Source of the DNA: an uncultured Eubacteriales bacterium
GTDB lineage: Bacteria > Bacillota > Clostridia > Oscillospirales > Acutalibacteraceae
Length of the DNA stretch: 11,775 nt
Direction of reading: 5' to 3'
NCBI GenBank assembly: GCA_934700635.1
Contig: CAKUXU010000021.1
Coordinates: forward strand, 1-11,775
A program made the position numbers and the translations under genes. A model generated the notes under the pieces. That model saw nothing but the letters and a program-made list of their open reading frames with translations, made no database searches and was not told the DNA's origin. Below, piece after piece: positions 1 to 6,657 of this stretch. The first letter of the stretch is position 1. Each line of letters opens with the position of its first letter.

Positions 1-108
1 GCAGCAATTCGTGCGCTTCAAGCAGCAGGACTTGAAATCAGTATGATTAAAGACGTAACTCCAATTCCTCACAATGGTTGTCGTCCACCAAAAAGAAGAC
101 GTGTTTAA
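1..108 (+). CDS. rpsK: 30S ribosomal protein S11, C-terminal part
   Basis: This is the last 35 codons of a gene that begins before the window, ending at TAA. The translated tail contains [18 protein letters not shown], the nearly invariant C-terminus of bacterial S11. S11 sits in the platform of the 30S subunit and helps form the mRNA exit region together with S7 and S18. It is followed after 30 bases by rpsD, which matches the alpha-operon order (rpsM-rpsK-rpsD-rpoA-rplQ) seen in Clostridia. The upstream end cannot be judged here. Confidence 0.97.
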   Translation, partial: AAIRALQAAGLEISMIKDVTPIPHNGCRPPKRRRV

Positions 109-138
109 TAATTAAACTAGGAGGTGTAGTAAAAGAAT

Positions 139-768
139 ATGGCAAGATATACAGGAGCTGTGTGCAGATTATGCCGCAGGGAAGGTCAAAAACTTTTCTT
201 AAAGGGTGAAAGATGTTATACGGGTAAATGTGCTATTTCCCGTCGCCCATACGCACCAGGCCAACATGGTCAGGGACGTAAGAAATTAACTGAATATGGA
301 CTTCAACTTCGTGCAAAACAAAAAGCTCGTCGTTATTATGGAGTTTTAGAAAATCAATTTTCACATTACTTTGAACTTGCTACAAAGATGAAAGAAGGAA
401 AAACCGGTGAAAATTTACTGGCAATTCTTGAATCTCGTCTTGATAACTTAGTTTATCGTATAGGATGGGCAAGTTCACGTCCTGAAGCAAGACAACTCGT
501 AGTCCATAAGCATTTTAAAGTTAATGGAAAACGTGTTAACATTCCTTCTTTCTTAGTTAAGGTCGGAGATGTTATAACTGTTGATGAAAAATCTTTAAGC
601 AATTCTAAATTTAAGTCTTTAATAGAATCAAATTCTTCAAGAGTTGTTCCTAAATGGCTTGAACTTGATTCAAATAAGTTTGAAGCTAAAAAGATTTCTT
701 TACCAGCAAGGGAAGATATTGATTTAGAAGTTCAAGAAACACTTATCGTTGAATTGTACTCCAAATAA
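139..768 (+). CDS. rpsD: 30S ribosomal protein S4 (four-cysteine form)
   Basis: S4 is a primary 16S rRNA-binding protein that nucleates assembly of the 30S body and helps keep decoding accurate. In several bacteria it also represses its own operon; that role is not shown here. The 209-residue length is typical. The N-terminus carries Cys9, Cys12, Cys26 and Cys31, the zinc-binding four-cysteine (C+) form common in Clostridia, followed by the conserved RPYAPGQHG stretch. The S4 RNA-binding domain begins near residue 97 ([14 protein letters not shown], then [14 protein letters not shown]). The start is fixed by AGGAGGTG at 119-126, 12 bases before ATG. It lies between rpsK and rpoA in the alpha operon with short gaps and no visible internal terminator. 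Confidence 0.98.
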   Translation: MARYTGAVCRLCRREGQKLFLKGERCYTGKCAISRRPYAPGQHGQGRKKLTEYGLQLRAKQKARRYYGVLENQFSHYFELATKMKEGKTGENLLAILESRLDNLVYRIGWASSRPEARQLVVHKHFKVNGKRVNIPSFLVKVGDVITVDEKSLSNSKFKSLIESNSSRVVPKWLELDSNKFEAKKISLPAREDIDLEVQETLIVELYSK

Positions 769-812
769 CATTTATTTCAAAATAGTTTTAAAATACTGTT
801 GAGGAGGATTTA

Positions 813-1763
813 ATGATTGAAATAGAAAAGCCGAGAATTAGCATTGCAGAAATTTCTGATGATGGTACTTACGGCAAATTCGTTGTAGAACCTCTTGAAA
901 GAGGATTTGGAAATACTTTAGGTAACAGCCTTAGGAGAATTTTGCTTTCTTCTTTGCCAGGTGTTGCGGCTAAGTCTATAAAGATAGACGGTGTCTTACA
1001 TGAATTTTCAACTATTCCTGGTGTAAAAGAAGATGTAACTGAAATAGTTTTGAACGTCAAAGGAATCTTAGCTAAGTTAAATTGCGATGAAGCTAAAACC
1101 GTTGAAATACATGCAAAAGGACCTTGCGGAGTTACTTCCGGAACAATAATTCATGATAGTGAAGTTGAAATCTTGAATCCAAATTGGCACATAGCCACGT
1201 TGGGAGAAGACGCAACACTTGACATGGAAATTACACTTGATAAAGGAAGAGGATATGTTTCGGCAGAAAGAAATAAATCTTTTATGAATGAAGAAGTAAT
1301 TGGTTTGCTTCCTGTTGATTCAATTTATACTCCTGTTTTAAAAGTTAATTACTCAGTTGAAAATACACGTGTAGGTCAAATTACAGACTATGACAAGCTT
1401 TCATTGGAAGTTTGGACTAATGGTGTTATATTAGCTGAAGAAGCTGTTTCAATAGGTGCTAAAATATTAATTGAACATTTTAAATTGTTCTTTGGACTTT
1501 CTGAAATAGCTGAAAAAACCAGTGTTATGGTTGAACCTGAAGTAAATAATGCTTCTAAGAATTTAGACGTTACCATAGATGAGCTTGAACTTTCCGTTAG
1601 ATCCTATAACTGCCTTAAAAGAGCGGGAATAAATACCGTTAAAGATCTTACTAGTCGTACAGAAGAAGATATGATAAAAGTACGTAATTTGGGAAGAAAA
1701 TCTCTTGATGAGGTAATTGAAAAGCTAAATTCTATGGGTCTTGACCTTGCTAGAGGCGACTAA
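813..1763 (+). CDS. rpoA: DNA-directed RNA polymerase subunit alpha
   Basis: The alpha subunit dimerises to start assembly of RNA polymerase, and its C-terminal domain contacts upstream promoter elements and activators. The protein has 316 residues, normal for Firmicutes. The N-terminal domain shows the assembly helix [13 protein letters not shown] at residues 38-50. The C-terminal domain (about 256-316) shows the DNA-contacting motifs [12 protein letters not shown] and [12 protein letters not shown], which match the residues around Arg265 and Gly296-Ser299 of the E. coli protein. The start is supported by GAGGAGG at 801-807, five bases upstream of ATG. The gaps of 44 bases from rpsD and 32 bases to rplQ indicate co-transcription. 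Confidence 0.98.
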   Translation: MIEIEKPRISIAEISDDGTYGKFVVEPLERGFGNTLGNSLRRILLSSLPGVAAKSIKIDGVLHEFSTIPGVKEDVTEIVLNVKGILAKLNCDEAKTVEIHAKGPCGVTSGTIIHDSEVEILNPNWHIATLGEDATLDMEITLDKGRGYVSAERNKSFMNEEVIGLLPVDSIYTPVLKVNYSVENTRVGQITDYDKLSLEVWTNGVILAEEAVSIGAKILIEHFKLFFGLSEIAEKTSVMVEPEVNNASKNLDVTIDELELSVRSYNCLKRAGINTVKDLTSRTEEDMIKVRNLGRKSLDEVIEKLNSMGLDLARGD

Positions 1764-1795
1764 GATAATAAAGATGGAAAAGGAGGAATATAAGG

Positions 1796-2137
1796 ATGTC
1801 CAAGAAGAGAAAATTAGGTAGAGCAACTGCTCACAGAATTGCTATGCTTCGTGCACTTGTAACTTTTCTTTTAGAAAATGAAAGAATTGAAACAACATTA
1901 ACTCGTGCAAAAGAAGTACGCTGTCTTGCAGAAAAAATGATAACGCTTTCTAAAGTTGATACTCTTCATAATAGACGTATGGTTATGTCTTTTGTTACTA
2001 AAAAAGAGGTATCTAGAAAGCTTTTTGAAAAAATTGCTCCTAAGTATGCAGGTAAAAATGGTGGTTACACCAGAATAACCAAACTTGGTCCCAGACGTGG
2101 CGATGCGGCTGAAATGGCCATATTGGAGCTAGTCTAG
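1796..2137 (+). CDS. rplQ: 50S ribosomal protein L17
   Basis: L17 is a 50S protein that binds 23S rRNA near the polypeptide exit region. The 113-residue protein has the conserved N-terminus ([18 protein letters not shown]) and the C-terminal [20 protein letters not shown] segment that mark the family. An AAGGAGGA site at 1780-1787 precedes ATG. It is the last gene of the alpha operon here. In many Firmicutes the ECF transporter genes and truA follow; in this window they do not, and a hairpin and then hppA come next. Confidence 0.98.
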   Translation: MSKKRKLGRATAHRIAMLRALVTFLLENERIETTLTRAKEVRCLAEKMITLSKVDTLHNRRMVMSFVTKKEVSRKLFEKIAPKYAGKNGGYTRITKLGPRRGDAAEMAILELV

Positions 2138-2158
2138 TATTTTAAACAAAAAGTAAAA

Positions 2159-2209
2159 AAATTCGTCCATGCTCGAATAATTTATCTTACTTGAGTTATG
2201 GGCGAATTT
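2159..2209. terminator. Long hairpin closing the alpha operon
   Basis: The bases at 2159-2170 pair with 2198-2209 over 12 positions with one G-U pair. An inner helix (2172-2176 with 2191-2195) extends the stem. On the plus strand the stem ends in AATTTA, so the U-tract is weak. On the minus strand the same hairpin is followed by a much stronger U-run, because 2154-2161 is nearly all A. It sits 21 bases after the rplQ stop, so termination or 3'-end processing of the alpha operon is the natural reading. Termination strength on the plus strand is uncertain. Confidence 0.6.
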
Positions 2210-2292
2210 AATATAGTAATGCGTTTGCAGAAAGGTAGGTATACTGAAAATATTTAATTTAAAGAAGTTAAATATAAGTAAGTGTTAAAATT

Positions 2293-4404
2293 ATGGATTT
2301 AATGCTTTGCGGACTCATTGGATCGTTATTTGCTATTAGTTTTGCCTTCATAATGCTTAAAAAAGTACATATGCATTCTGAAGGTACAGACAAAATGATA
2401 AAACTTTCGGGTCTTATAAGAAGAGGTGCAAGTGCATACTTGAAACGTCAATATAAAGGTGTAGGAATATTTTTTTCGGCCGTATTTGTAATTCTTTTCT
2501 CTCTTTCTTTAATGGGATATTTGAATAAGTTTGTCCCCTTTGCGTTTTTGACCGGAGGATTTTTCTCTGCACTTTCCGGATTTATAGGTATGAAAACAGC
2601 TACTATGGCAAATACTCGCACAGCTTGTGCTGCTCAGAAAGGACTTAATAACGGTCTTAGAGTAGCATTTTCTGCTGGTTCTGTTATGGGATTTGTTGTT
2701 GTAGGACTTGGACTTTTAGATTTATCTTTATGGTATGTGTTTTTAAGATATTTTTGGTATTCAAAAATTGAAATTATTAGCAATCATACTTTACTTCTTC
2801 AACATATATCTTCAAATATGCTTACATTTGGAATGGGTGCTTCTTGTATGGCTTTATTTGCAAGAGTCGGTGGAGGAATATTTACTAAAGCCGCTGACGT
2901 TGGTGCAGACTTAGTTGGAAAAGTAGAAGCAGGCATACCTGAGGATGATCCGAGAAATCCGGCTGTTATTGCTGACAATGTAGGAGATAATGTTGGTGAC
3001 GTTGCAGGAATGGGTGCCGATTTATATGAGTCTTATGTTGGATCGATACTTTCAAGTATTGCGCTTGCAATAAGTGCAGGGTTGGGAGCCAAAGGAATGG
3101 CTATACCGATGCTTATAGCTTCTGTAGGTATTTTAGCATCAATTTTTGGAACATTTTTTATTAAAACAAAAGAAAAAGCAACACAAAAGACTTTATTGAA
3201 GTCTCTTAGAATGGGTACATACATAAGTGCAGGATTAATGGCTGTTTCTTCATATTTTATTATTAATTTCCTCTTACCTGAATATATAGGAATTTTCTAT
3301 GGAGTTATAGCAGGTCTTGTGGCAGGTGTATTAATAGGATTTACTACTGAATATTATACTTCCGATACTTATAGTCCTACTAAAAAACTAGCTCAGACAT
3401 CCGAAACTGGTCCGGCAACTGTTATAATCGGAGGACTTTCTCTTGGCATGAGCTCGACTGTTTGGCCTGTAATTATAATAGGTGCTACTGTTTTAGTTAG
3501 CTTTTTTGCTTGCGGAGGAGATGTTTCGAATGCTCTTAGCTTTAATAGAGGTCTTTATGGAATAGGTGTTGCAGCAGTAAGTATGCTTTCGACCCTTGGA
3601 ATAACATTAGCAACCGATGCTTATGGACCAATAGCAGACAACGCTGGCGGAATAGCTGAAATGGCAGGTCTTGGGGAAGAAGTACGTGAAAGAACAGATG
3701 CTCTTGATTCTTTGGGAAATACCACAGCTGCAACAGGAAAAGGTTTCGCAATAGGTTCAGCTGCTTTAACAGCACTTGCTTTAATTGCTGCTTATATTGC
3801 CGAGATTAAAAATTTATCACCCACCTTGTCGCTTAATTTAAGTATTACCAATCCTCCTGTTCTTGTAGGACTTTTTGTAGGTGCTATGGTACCATTTTTA
3901 TTTGCTGCTTTAACAATGGAAGCTGTAGGAAAAGCAGCTCAGAGTATAGTTCATGAAGTAAGAAGACAATTCAAGAATGTCAAAGGAATTTTAGATGGTA
4001 CTGCGGAGCCTGATTATGAATCTTGTGTTGACCTTTGTACTAAATCTTCCCAAAAATTAATGATTTTACCTGCTATTTTAGCAGTTGTAGTTCCAATTAT
4101 TGTGGGACTTATTTTAGGAGTCAACGGTGTAGCAGGATTTTTAGCAGGTACAACAATAACAGGTTTTGCTTTAGCTGTAATGATGTCAAATGCTGGAGGA
4201 GCTTGGGACAATGCTAAAAAACATATTGAAGCAGGAAATTTAGGCGGAAAAGGCTCACAATGCCATAAAGCTGCAGTGGTTGGAGATACTGTGGGAGATC
4301 CGTTTAAAGATACTTCTGGCCCTTCGATAAATATACTTATAAAGCTTACTTCAATAGTCGCGATAGTTTTCGCAGGACTTACAATAGCATTTCATGTTTT
4401 TTAA
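2293..4404 (+). CDS. hppA: Membrane-bound K+-dependent pyrophosphatase, probable Na+ (or Na+/H+) pump
   Basis: The enzyme hydrolyses cytosolic pyrophosphate and uses the energy to move Na+ and/or H+ across the membrane. The 703-residue protein is a multi-span membrane protein with the family's catalytic motifs: DVGADLVGKVE (202-212), EDDPRNPAVIADNVGDNVGD (217-236) and a C-terminal GGAWDNAKK plus GDTVGDPFKDTSGPS. In GNTTAATGKG, Ala479 and Gly482 occupy the positions that are Lys and Thr in K+-independent enzymes, so K+ dependence is expected. Glu246 in ADLYESYVGS corresponds to the gate glutamate of Na+-pumping relatives such as the Thermotoga enzyme. The ion choice is inferred. There is no strong ribosome binding site before this ATG and no convincing promoter in 2210-2292 (only a lone TATACT at 2240-2245), so the start is less certain than the family. 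Confidence 0.96.
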   Translation: MDLMLCGLIGSLFAISFAFIMLKKVHMHSEGTDKMIKLSGLIRRGASAYLKRQYKGVGIFFSAVFVILFSLSLMGYLNKFVPFAFLTGGFFSALSGFIGMKTATMANTRTACAAQKGLNNGLRVAFSAGSVMGFVVVGLGLLDLSLWYVFLRYFWYSKIEIISNHTLLLQHISSNMLTFGMGASCMALFARVGGGIFTKAADVGADLVGKVEAGIPEDDPRNPAVIADNVGDNVGDVAGMGADLYESYVGSILSSIALAISAGLGAKGMAIPMLIASVGILASIFGTFFIKTKEKATQKTLLKSLRMGTYISAGLMAVSSYFIINFLLPEYIGIFYGVIAGLVAGVLIGFTTEYYTSDTYSPTKKLAQTSETGPATVIIGGLSLGMSSTVWPVIIIGATVLVSFFACGGDVSNALSFNRGLYGIGVAAVSMLSTLGITLATDAYGPIADNAGGIAEMAGLGEEVRERTDALDSLGNTTAATGKGFAIGSAALTALALIAAYIAEIKNLSPTLSLNLSITNPPVLVGLFVGAMVPFLFAALTMEAVGKAAQSIVHEVRRQFKNVKGILDGTAEPDYESCVDLCTKSSQKLMILPAILAVVVPIIVGLILGVNGVAGFLAGTTITGFALAVMMSNAGGAWDNAKKHIEAGNLGGKGSQCHKAAVVGDTVGDPFKDTSGPSINILIKLTSIVAIVFAGLTIAFHVF

Positions 4405-4412
4405 AAAAAAAT

Positions 4413-4441
4413 TTGAAATTTTATAATAAATATTGTATAAT
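4413..4441 (+). promoter_or_regulatory. Sigma-A type promoter of rpsO
   Basis: TTGAAA at 4413-4418 and TATAAT at 4436-4441 are separated by exactly 17 bases, in an AT-rich stretch just after the hppA stop. Transcription should begin near 4448. This gives rpsO its own transcript with a leader of about 85 bases. Confidence 0.8.
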
Positions 4442-4457
4442 AAAAGAGTAATCTATG

Positions 4458-4510
4458 TACCCCCGTTTTCGGAATCAAATTCTGAAAATGTTACTTAATG
4501 TAATAGGGTA
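4458..4510 (+). promoter_or_regulatory. Predicted S15-binding leader RNA (three-way junction)
   Basis: Three helices can be drawn by eye. P1 pairs 4458-4462 (UACCC) with 4506-4510 (GGGUA). P2 pairs 4465-4474 with 4480-4489, ten pairs closing a five-base loop. P3 pairs 4490-4494 with 4500-4504. P2 and P3 abut with no unpaired base, as expected for coaxial stacking. P2 contains the adjacent pairs G4471-U4483 and G4472-C4482. A three-way junction plus a G-U/G-C pair motif is what ribosomal protein S15 recognises in 16S rRNA and in the Geobacillus-type rpsO leader. The element ends six bases before the rpsO ribosome binding site, so protein binding could block translation. The fold is deduced from pairing alone. 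Confidence 0.7.
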
Positions 4511-4533
4511 AATTTGGAGAGGTGTAAAATTAT

Positions 4534-4800
4534 ATGTTATTAAAAGATCAAAAAAAATCAATTATTGGCGATCACGCACGTCATGAAGGAGATACAGGTT
4601 CTCCTGAAGTTCAAATAGCTCTTCTTTCTAAAAGAATCAGTGACCTTACAGAGCATTTGAAAATTCATAAAGGAGATTTTCACTCTCGTCGTGGACTTCT
4701 TAAAATGGTTGGCCAGAGAAGAAGCTTGCTTAATTATCTTGTTAAAACAGATATTGAGCGTTACAGAAGCATTATTGAAAAACTCGGATTGCGTAAATAG
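4534..4800 (+). CDS. rpsO: 30S ribosomal protein S15
   Basis: S15 binds the central domain of 16S rRNA at a three-way junction and starts assembly of the 30S platform. It also forms a contact with the 50S subunit. The 88-residue length is standard. The motifs [17 protein letters not shown] and [21 protein letters not shown] are family hallmarks. The ribosome binding site is GGAGAGGTG at 4516-4524. The gene is alone on its transcript, between its own promoter (4413-4441) and a terminator (4810-4848). The usual neighbour pnp does not follow. The leader suggests feedback repression by the product. Confidence 0.98.
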   Translation: MLLKDQKKSIIGDHARHEGDTGSPEVQIALLSKRISDLTEHLKIHKGDFHSRRGLLKMVGQRRSLLNYLVKTDIERYRSIIEKLGLRK

Positions 4801-4809
4801 TTTATTTTT

Positions 4810-4848
4810 AAAGAATCATGTAGAAATCATGATTCTTTATTTTTATTT
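4810..4848 (+). terminator. Rho-independent terminator of rpsO
   Basis: Eleven bases at 4810-4820 pair perfectly with 4828-4838 around a seven-base loop, followed by ATTTTTATTT. It begins nine bases after the rpsO stop. Confidence 0.85.
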
Positions 4849-4870
4849 GTATTATTTTTTTAGAAAAGTA

Positions 4871-4899
4871 TTGACAATAAATAATTTACATAGTATCAT
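4871..4899 (+). promoter_or_regulatory. Promoter of the Nif11-type precursor gene
   Basis: A perfect -35 box TTGACA (4871-4876) is followed after 17 bases by TATCAT (4894-4899), one mismatch from the -10 consensus. A second consensus-like TATAAT lies at 4912-4917 but has no good -35 at the right distance. The predicted start near 4906 gives a leader of about 44 bases. This suggests strong vegetative expression, possibly controlled by something not visible here. Confidence 0.7.
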
Positions 4900-4910
4900 T
4901 AGCGAGTAAA

Positions 4911-4925
4911 GTATAATATTTATAC
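4911..4925. repeat. Short perfect palindrome just after the promoter
   Basis: GTATAA and TTATAC form perfect six-base inverted arms around TAT. The repeat covers the early transcribed region, and also the alternative -10 box at 4912-4917, of the Nif11-type gene. A repressor operator is possible, but the sequence is very AT-rich and the arms are short, so chance is a fair explanation. Confidence 0.3.
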
Positions 4926-4949
4926 AAAAAAATTAGGAGGTTGATATTT

Positions 4950-5357
4950 ATGGCAGATTTAAAAACACTTTTAAGTGATAAAGATTTTATGAAAGGCATT
5001 GTTGAGATGGAAACTCCCGAACAAGTTCAAAAAGCATTCAAAGATAAAGGAGTAGAAATTTCTGCAGAACAAGTTCAAGAGATCGGAAAAATTATAAATG
5101 CTACAGTAGAGAAAGGTTCTGCACTCTCAGAAGATGAACTTGAAGGAGTTTCCGGTGGTAACGCTTTTGTTGACGGATTAAAAGCTCCATTTAAAGCAAT
5201 TGGGAATGCTGAAGGAGCTGGCGGAAAAGCCGGTGCTGTTATGCCACTCGTTGGTATAGGAGCTATTGGTGTTGCTGTAGGTACTGGTGTAACATTTGGA
5301 GTTACAAAGCTTGTAAAATGGGCAAAAAAGAAAAGTAAAGAAGGAATTAATTTATAA
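4950..5357 (+). CDS. Nif11-type double-glycine leader peptide with hydrophobic Gly-rich core (putative RiPP/bacteriocin precursor)
   Basis: The 135-residue product looks like a secreted peptide precursor. Residues 1-70 resemble a Nif11-like leader: an N-terminal helix (LKTLLSDKDFMKGI), the METPEQVQKAFKDKG turn typical of the family, and the cleavage end LSEDELEGVSGG. Cutting after Gly70 by a C39-type peptidase-transporter would release a 65-residue core. The core has no Cys, so it cannot form lanthionine or sactionine bridges. It contains a Gly-rich hydrophobic stretch with repeated small-residue spacing (about core residues 25-51), then a basic tail (KLVKWAKKKSKEG). This recalls pore-forming unmodified or head-to-tail cyclised bacteriocins. 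The ATG at 4950 is chosen because AGGAGG (4935-4940) lies nine bases upstream; the in-frame TTG at 4941 would touch that site. It has its own promoter and terminator and no modification, immunity or export gene nearby. Its function is inferred. Confidence 0.82.
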   Translation: MADLKTLLSDKDFMKGIVEMETPEQVQKAFKDKGVEISAEQVQEIGKIINATVEKGSALSEDELEGVSGGNAFVDGLKAPFKAIGNAEGAGGKAGAVMPLVGIGAIGVAVGTGVTFGVTKLVKWAKKKSKEGINL

Positions 5358-5367
5358 TAAACTAAAG

Positions 5368-5394
5368 AAAGAGCTTCTAAAAAGAAGCTCTTTT
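5368..5394. terminator. Two-way terminator between the Nif11-type gene and ispF
   Basis: An eleven-base perfect stem (5368-5378 with 5383-5393) closes an AAAA loop and is followed by TTTTATATTTT on the plus strand. The minus-strand reading is followed by a weaker U-rich run from 5367 down. The stem overlaps the ispF stop codon at 5393-5395, so the convergent genes share it. Confidence 0.85.
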
Positions 5395-5866
5395 ATATTT
5401 TAGATATTAAACAAACTGAATGTGATGCTATACCTTGCATATTTCCTGTAAAGCCTAGTCCTTCTTCGGTAGTTGCTTTTATGTTTATTTCATTAAGTTC
5501 AATATTGCAAATTTCGGAAATGTTTTTTCTCATTTCAAAAGTATACTTTGAAAGTTTAGGCGACTCAGCTATTATTGTGCAATCAATATTAATTATTTTA
5601 AATTTTTTTTCTTCCAATAAGCTACAGACTTCTTTAAGAAGCATTAAACTGTTTGCATTTTTATATTTTTCATCGTTATCAGGGAAAAGTTTTCCTATAT
5701 CTCCTTCACCTGCTGCACCGAGTAAAGAATCCATTATTGAATGTGTTAAAACATCTGCATCTGAATGTCCTAAAAGCCCAAAGGGATAGTCTATAATCAC
5801 TCCCCCTAATATTAATTTCCTATTTTTGCAGAATTTATGAACGTCATACCCGTGTCCTATTCTCAT
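5393..5866 (-). CDS. ispF: 2-C-methyl-D-erythritol 2,4-cyclodiphosphate synthase
   Basis: IspF converts CDP-methylerythritol 2-phosphate, the product of IspE, to the cyclic diphosphate with release of CMP, in the MEP route to isoprenoid precursors. The 157-residue length is normal. The zinc ligands Asp8, His10 (GYDVH) and His42 (DVLTHSIMD) are all present, as are [17 protein letters not shown] and the C-terminal [12 protein letters not shown] motif. The start ATG overlaps the tatD stop (ATGA), which indicates translational coupling; only a weak GGTG lies upstream. It is the last gene of metG-tatD-ispF. Because tatD carries an internal stop, coupling to ispF may depend on ribosomes restarting inside tatD. 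Confidence 0.97.
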   Translation of the reverse strand: MRIGHGYDVHKFCKNRKLILGGVIIDYPFGLLGHSDADVLTHSIMDSLLGAAGEGDIGKLFPDNDEKYKNANSLMLLKEVCSLLEEKKFKIINIDCTIIAESPKLSKYTFEMRKNISEICNIELNEINIKATTEEGLGFTGNMQGIASHSVCLISKI

Positions 5867-6642
5867 AAATTTTCACCATTAGGGATATTAAATATTTTAA
5901 GTGCATTGTTGAAAGTTTTTTCATATACTTCCTGTACACCCATATTTTTTATTGTTGATATTTTTTCAGCAACATATTTTATAAGAGATGAATCACATCT
6001 TGTTCCTCTTAGCGGTTCTGGGGCAAGATAAGGGGCATCTGTTTCAAGGACTAAATTTTCAATAGGTATTTCTCTTATAGTTTCAATTATATTTTTTGCA
6101 TTTTTGAAAGTAGAAACACCACCGATTCCTAAATACATACCTAGTTTTACTAATTCCTTTGCCATTTCAACGCTCCCTGAAAAGCAGTGAACAATTCACT
6201 TAGGATTATATTTTTTCAAAATTTCAATTGTATCTTTGTGAGCCTCTCTGTCGTGTACTATTATTGGCAAATTATATTTCAAAGATAATTTTATTTGGTC
6301 TTCGAATATGGTTTTTTGTTTTAATTTTTCATCTGAATCAAAATGGTAATCAAGACCGATTTCTCCTATTGCAACGACCTTTTTATTTTTTTTAATCATA
6401 TTTTCAATATGATTTTGATAATTGTTTTCAAGTTCATCGTCGATGTTTTGAGGATGAACTCCAACAGCTGCATATATATATGAATATTTTTCAGTAAGTT
6501 TTATTGATTCCAAGGAAGAAGGGATATCTACGCTTGAATTTATAATATATCTAACATTTTTTTTTCGAAGATTTTCAAGTAAAATATCTCTGTCTTCGTC
6601 GAAAGCGGAGTCGTCATAATGAGCATGCGTATCAAATATCAT
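5863..6642 (-). pseudogene. tatD: TatD-family metal-dependent hydrolase, interrupted by an in-frame UGA
   Basis: TatD proteins are TIM-barrel metal-dependent nucleases or hydrolases of the amidohydrolase superfamily. The frame runs unbroken for 259 codons, the family length, except for TGA at codon 149 (6198-6196). The first part holds DTHAHYDD (His6, His8), GEIGLDYH and IIVHDRE. The second part holds HCFSGS and ETDAPYLAPEPLRG. Metal ligands are therefore split across the stop and neither fragment could form the full site. The family normally has Gly just before the hydrophobic pair and HCFSG, so GGA to TGA is a single change. A GGGAG (6177-6173) seven bases before the in-frame ATG at 6165 could allow restart. 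It starts 15 bases after the metG stop and overlaps ispF by four bases. A recent mutation or a sequence error are both possible; conservation elsewhere in the frame argues against old decay. Confidence 0.85.
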
Positions 6643-6657
6643 GAATTTTTACCTCTT

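Noticed and set aside
3033..4211. Minus-strand frames inside hppA (3033-3224, 3542-3775, 4014-4211)
   Set aside because: They are low-information shadows of a strongly conserved membrane protein gene, with no start signals.
4691..4909. 72-residue plus-strand frame overlapping rpsO
   Set aside because: It is a shadow of rpsO in another frame that runs through the rpsO terminator and into the next promoter, with no ribosome binding site.
4941..4949. TTG at 4941 as the start of the Nif11-type gene
   Set aside because: It directly abuts AGGAGG (4935-4940), leaving no spacing for initiation; the ATG at 4950 has nine bases.
4950..5357. Lanthipeptide or sactipeptide precursor
   Set aside because: The core after the GG site has no cysteine, so thioether bridges cannot form.
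5481..6031. Plus-strand frames opposite ispF and tatD
   Set aside because: They run antisense to clearly conserved coding sequence and have no ribosome binding site or family motifs.
6196..6198. UGA recoded as glycine (as in Gracilibacteria) or as selenocysteine in tatD
   Set aside because: tatD itself and ispE end at TGA in the right place (ispE just before its terminator, tatD at the ispF overlap), so TGA works as a stop here. The family residue is Gly, not Cys, which argues against selenocysteine.
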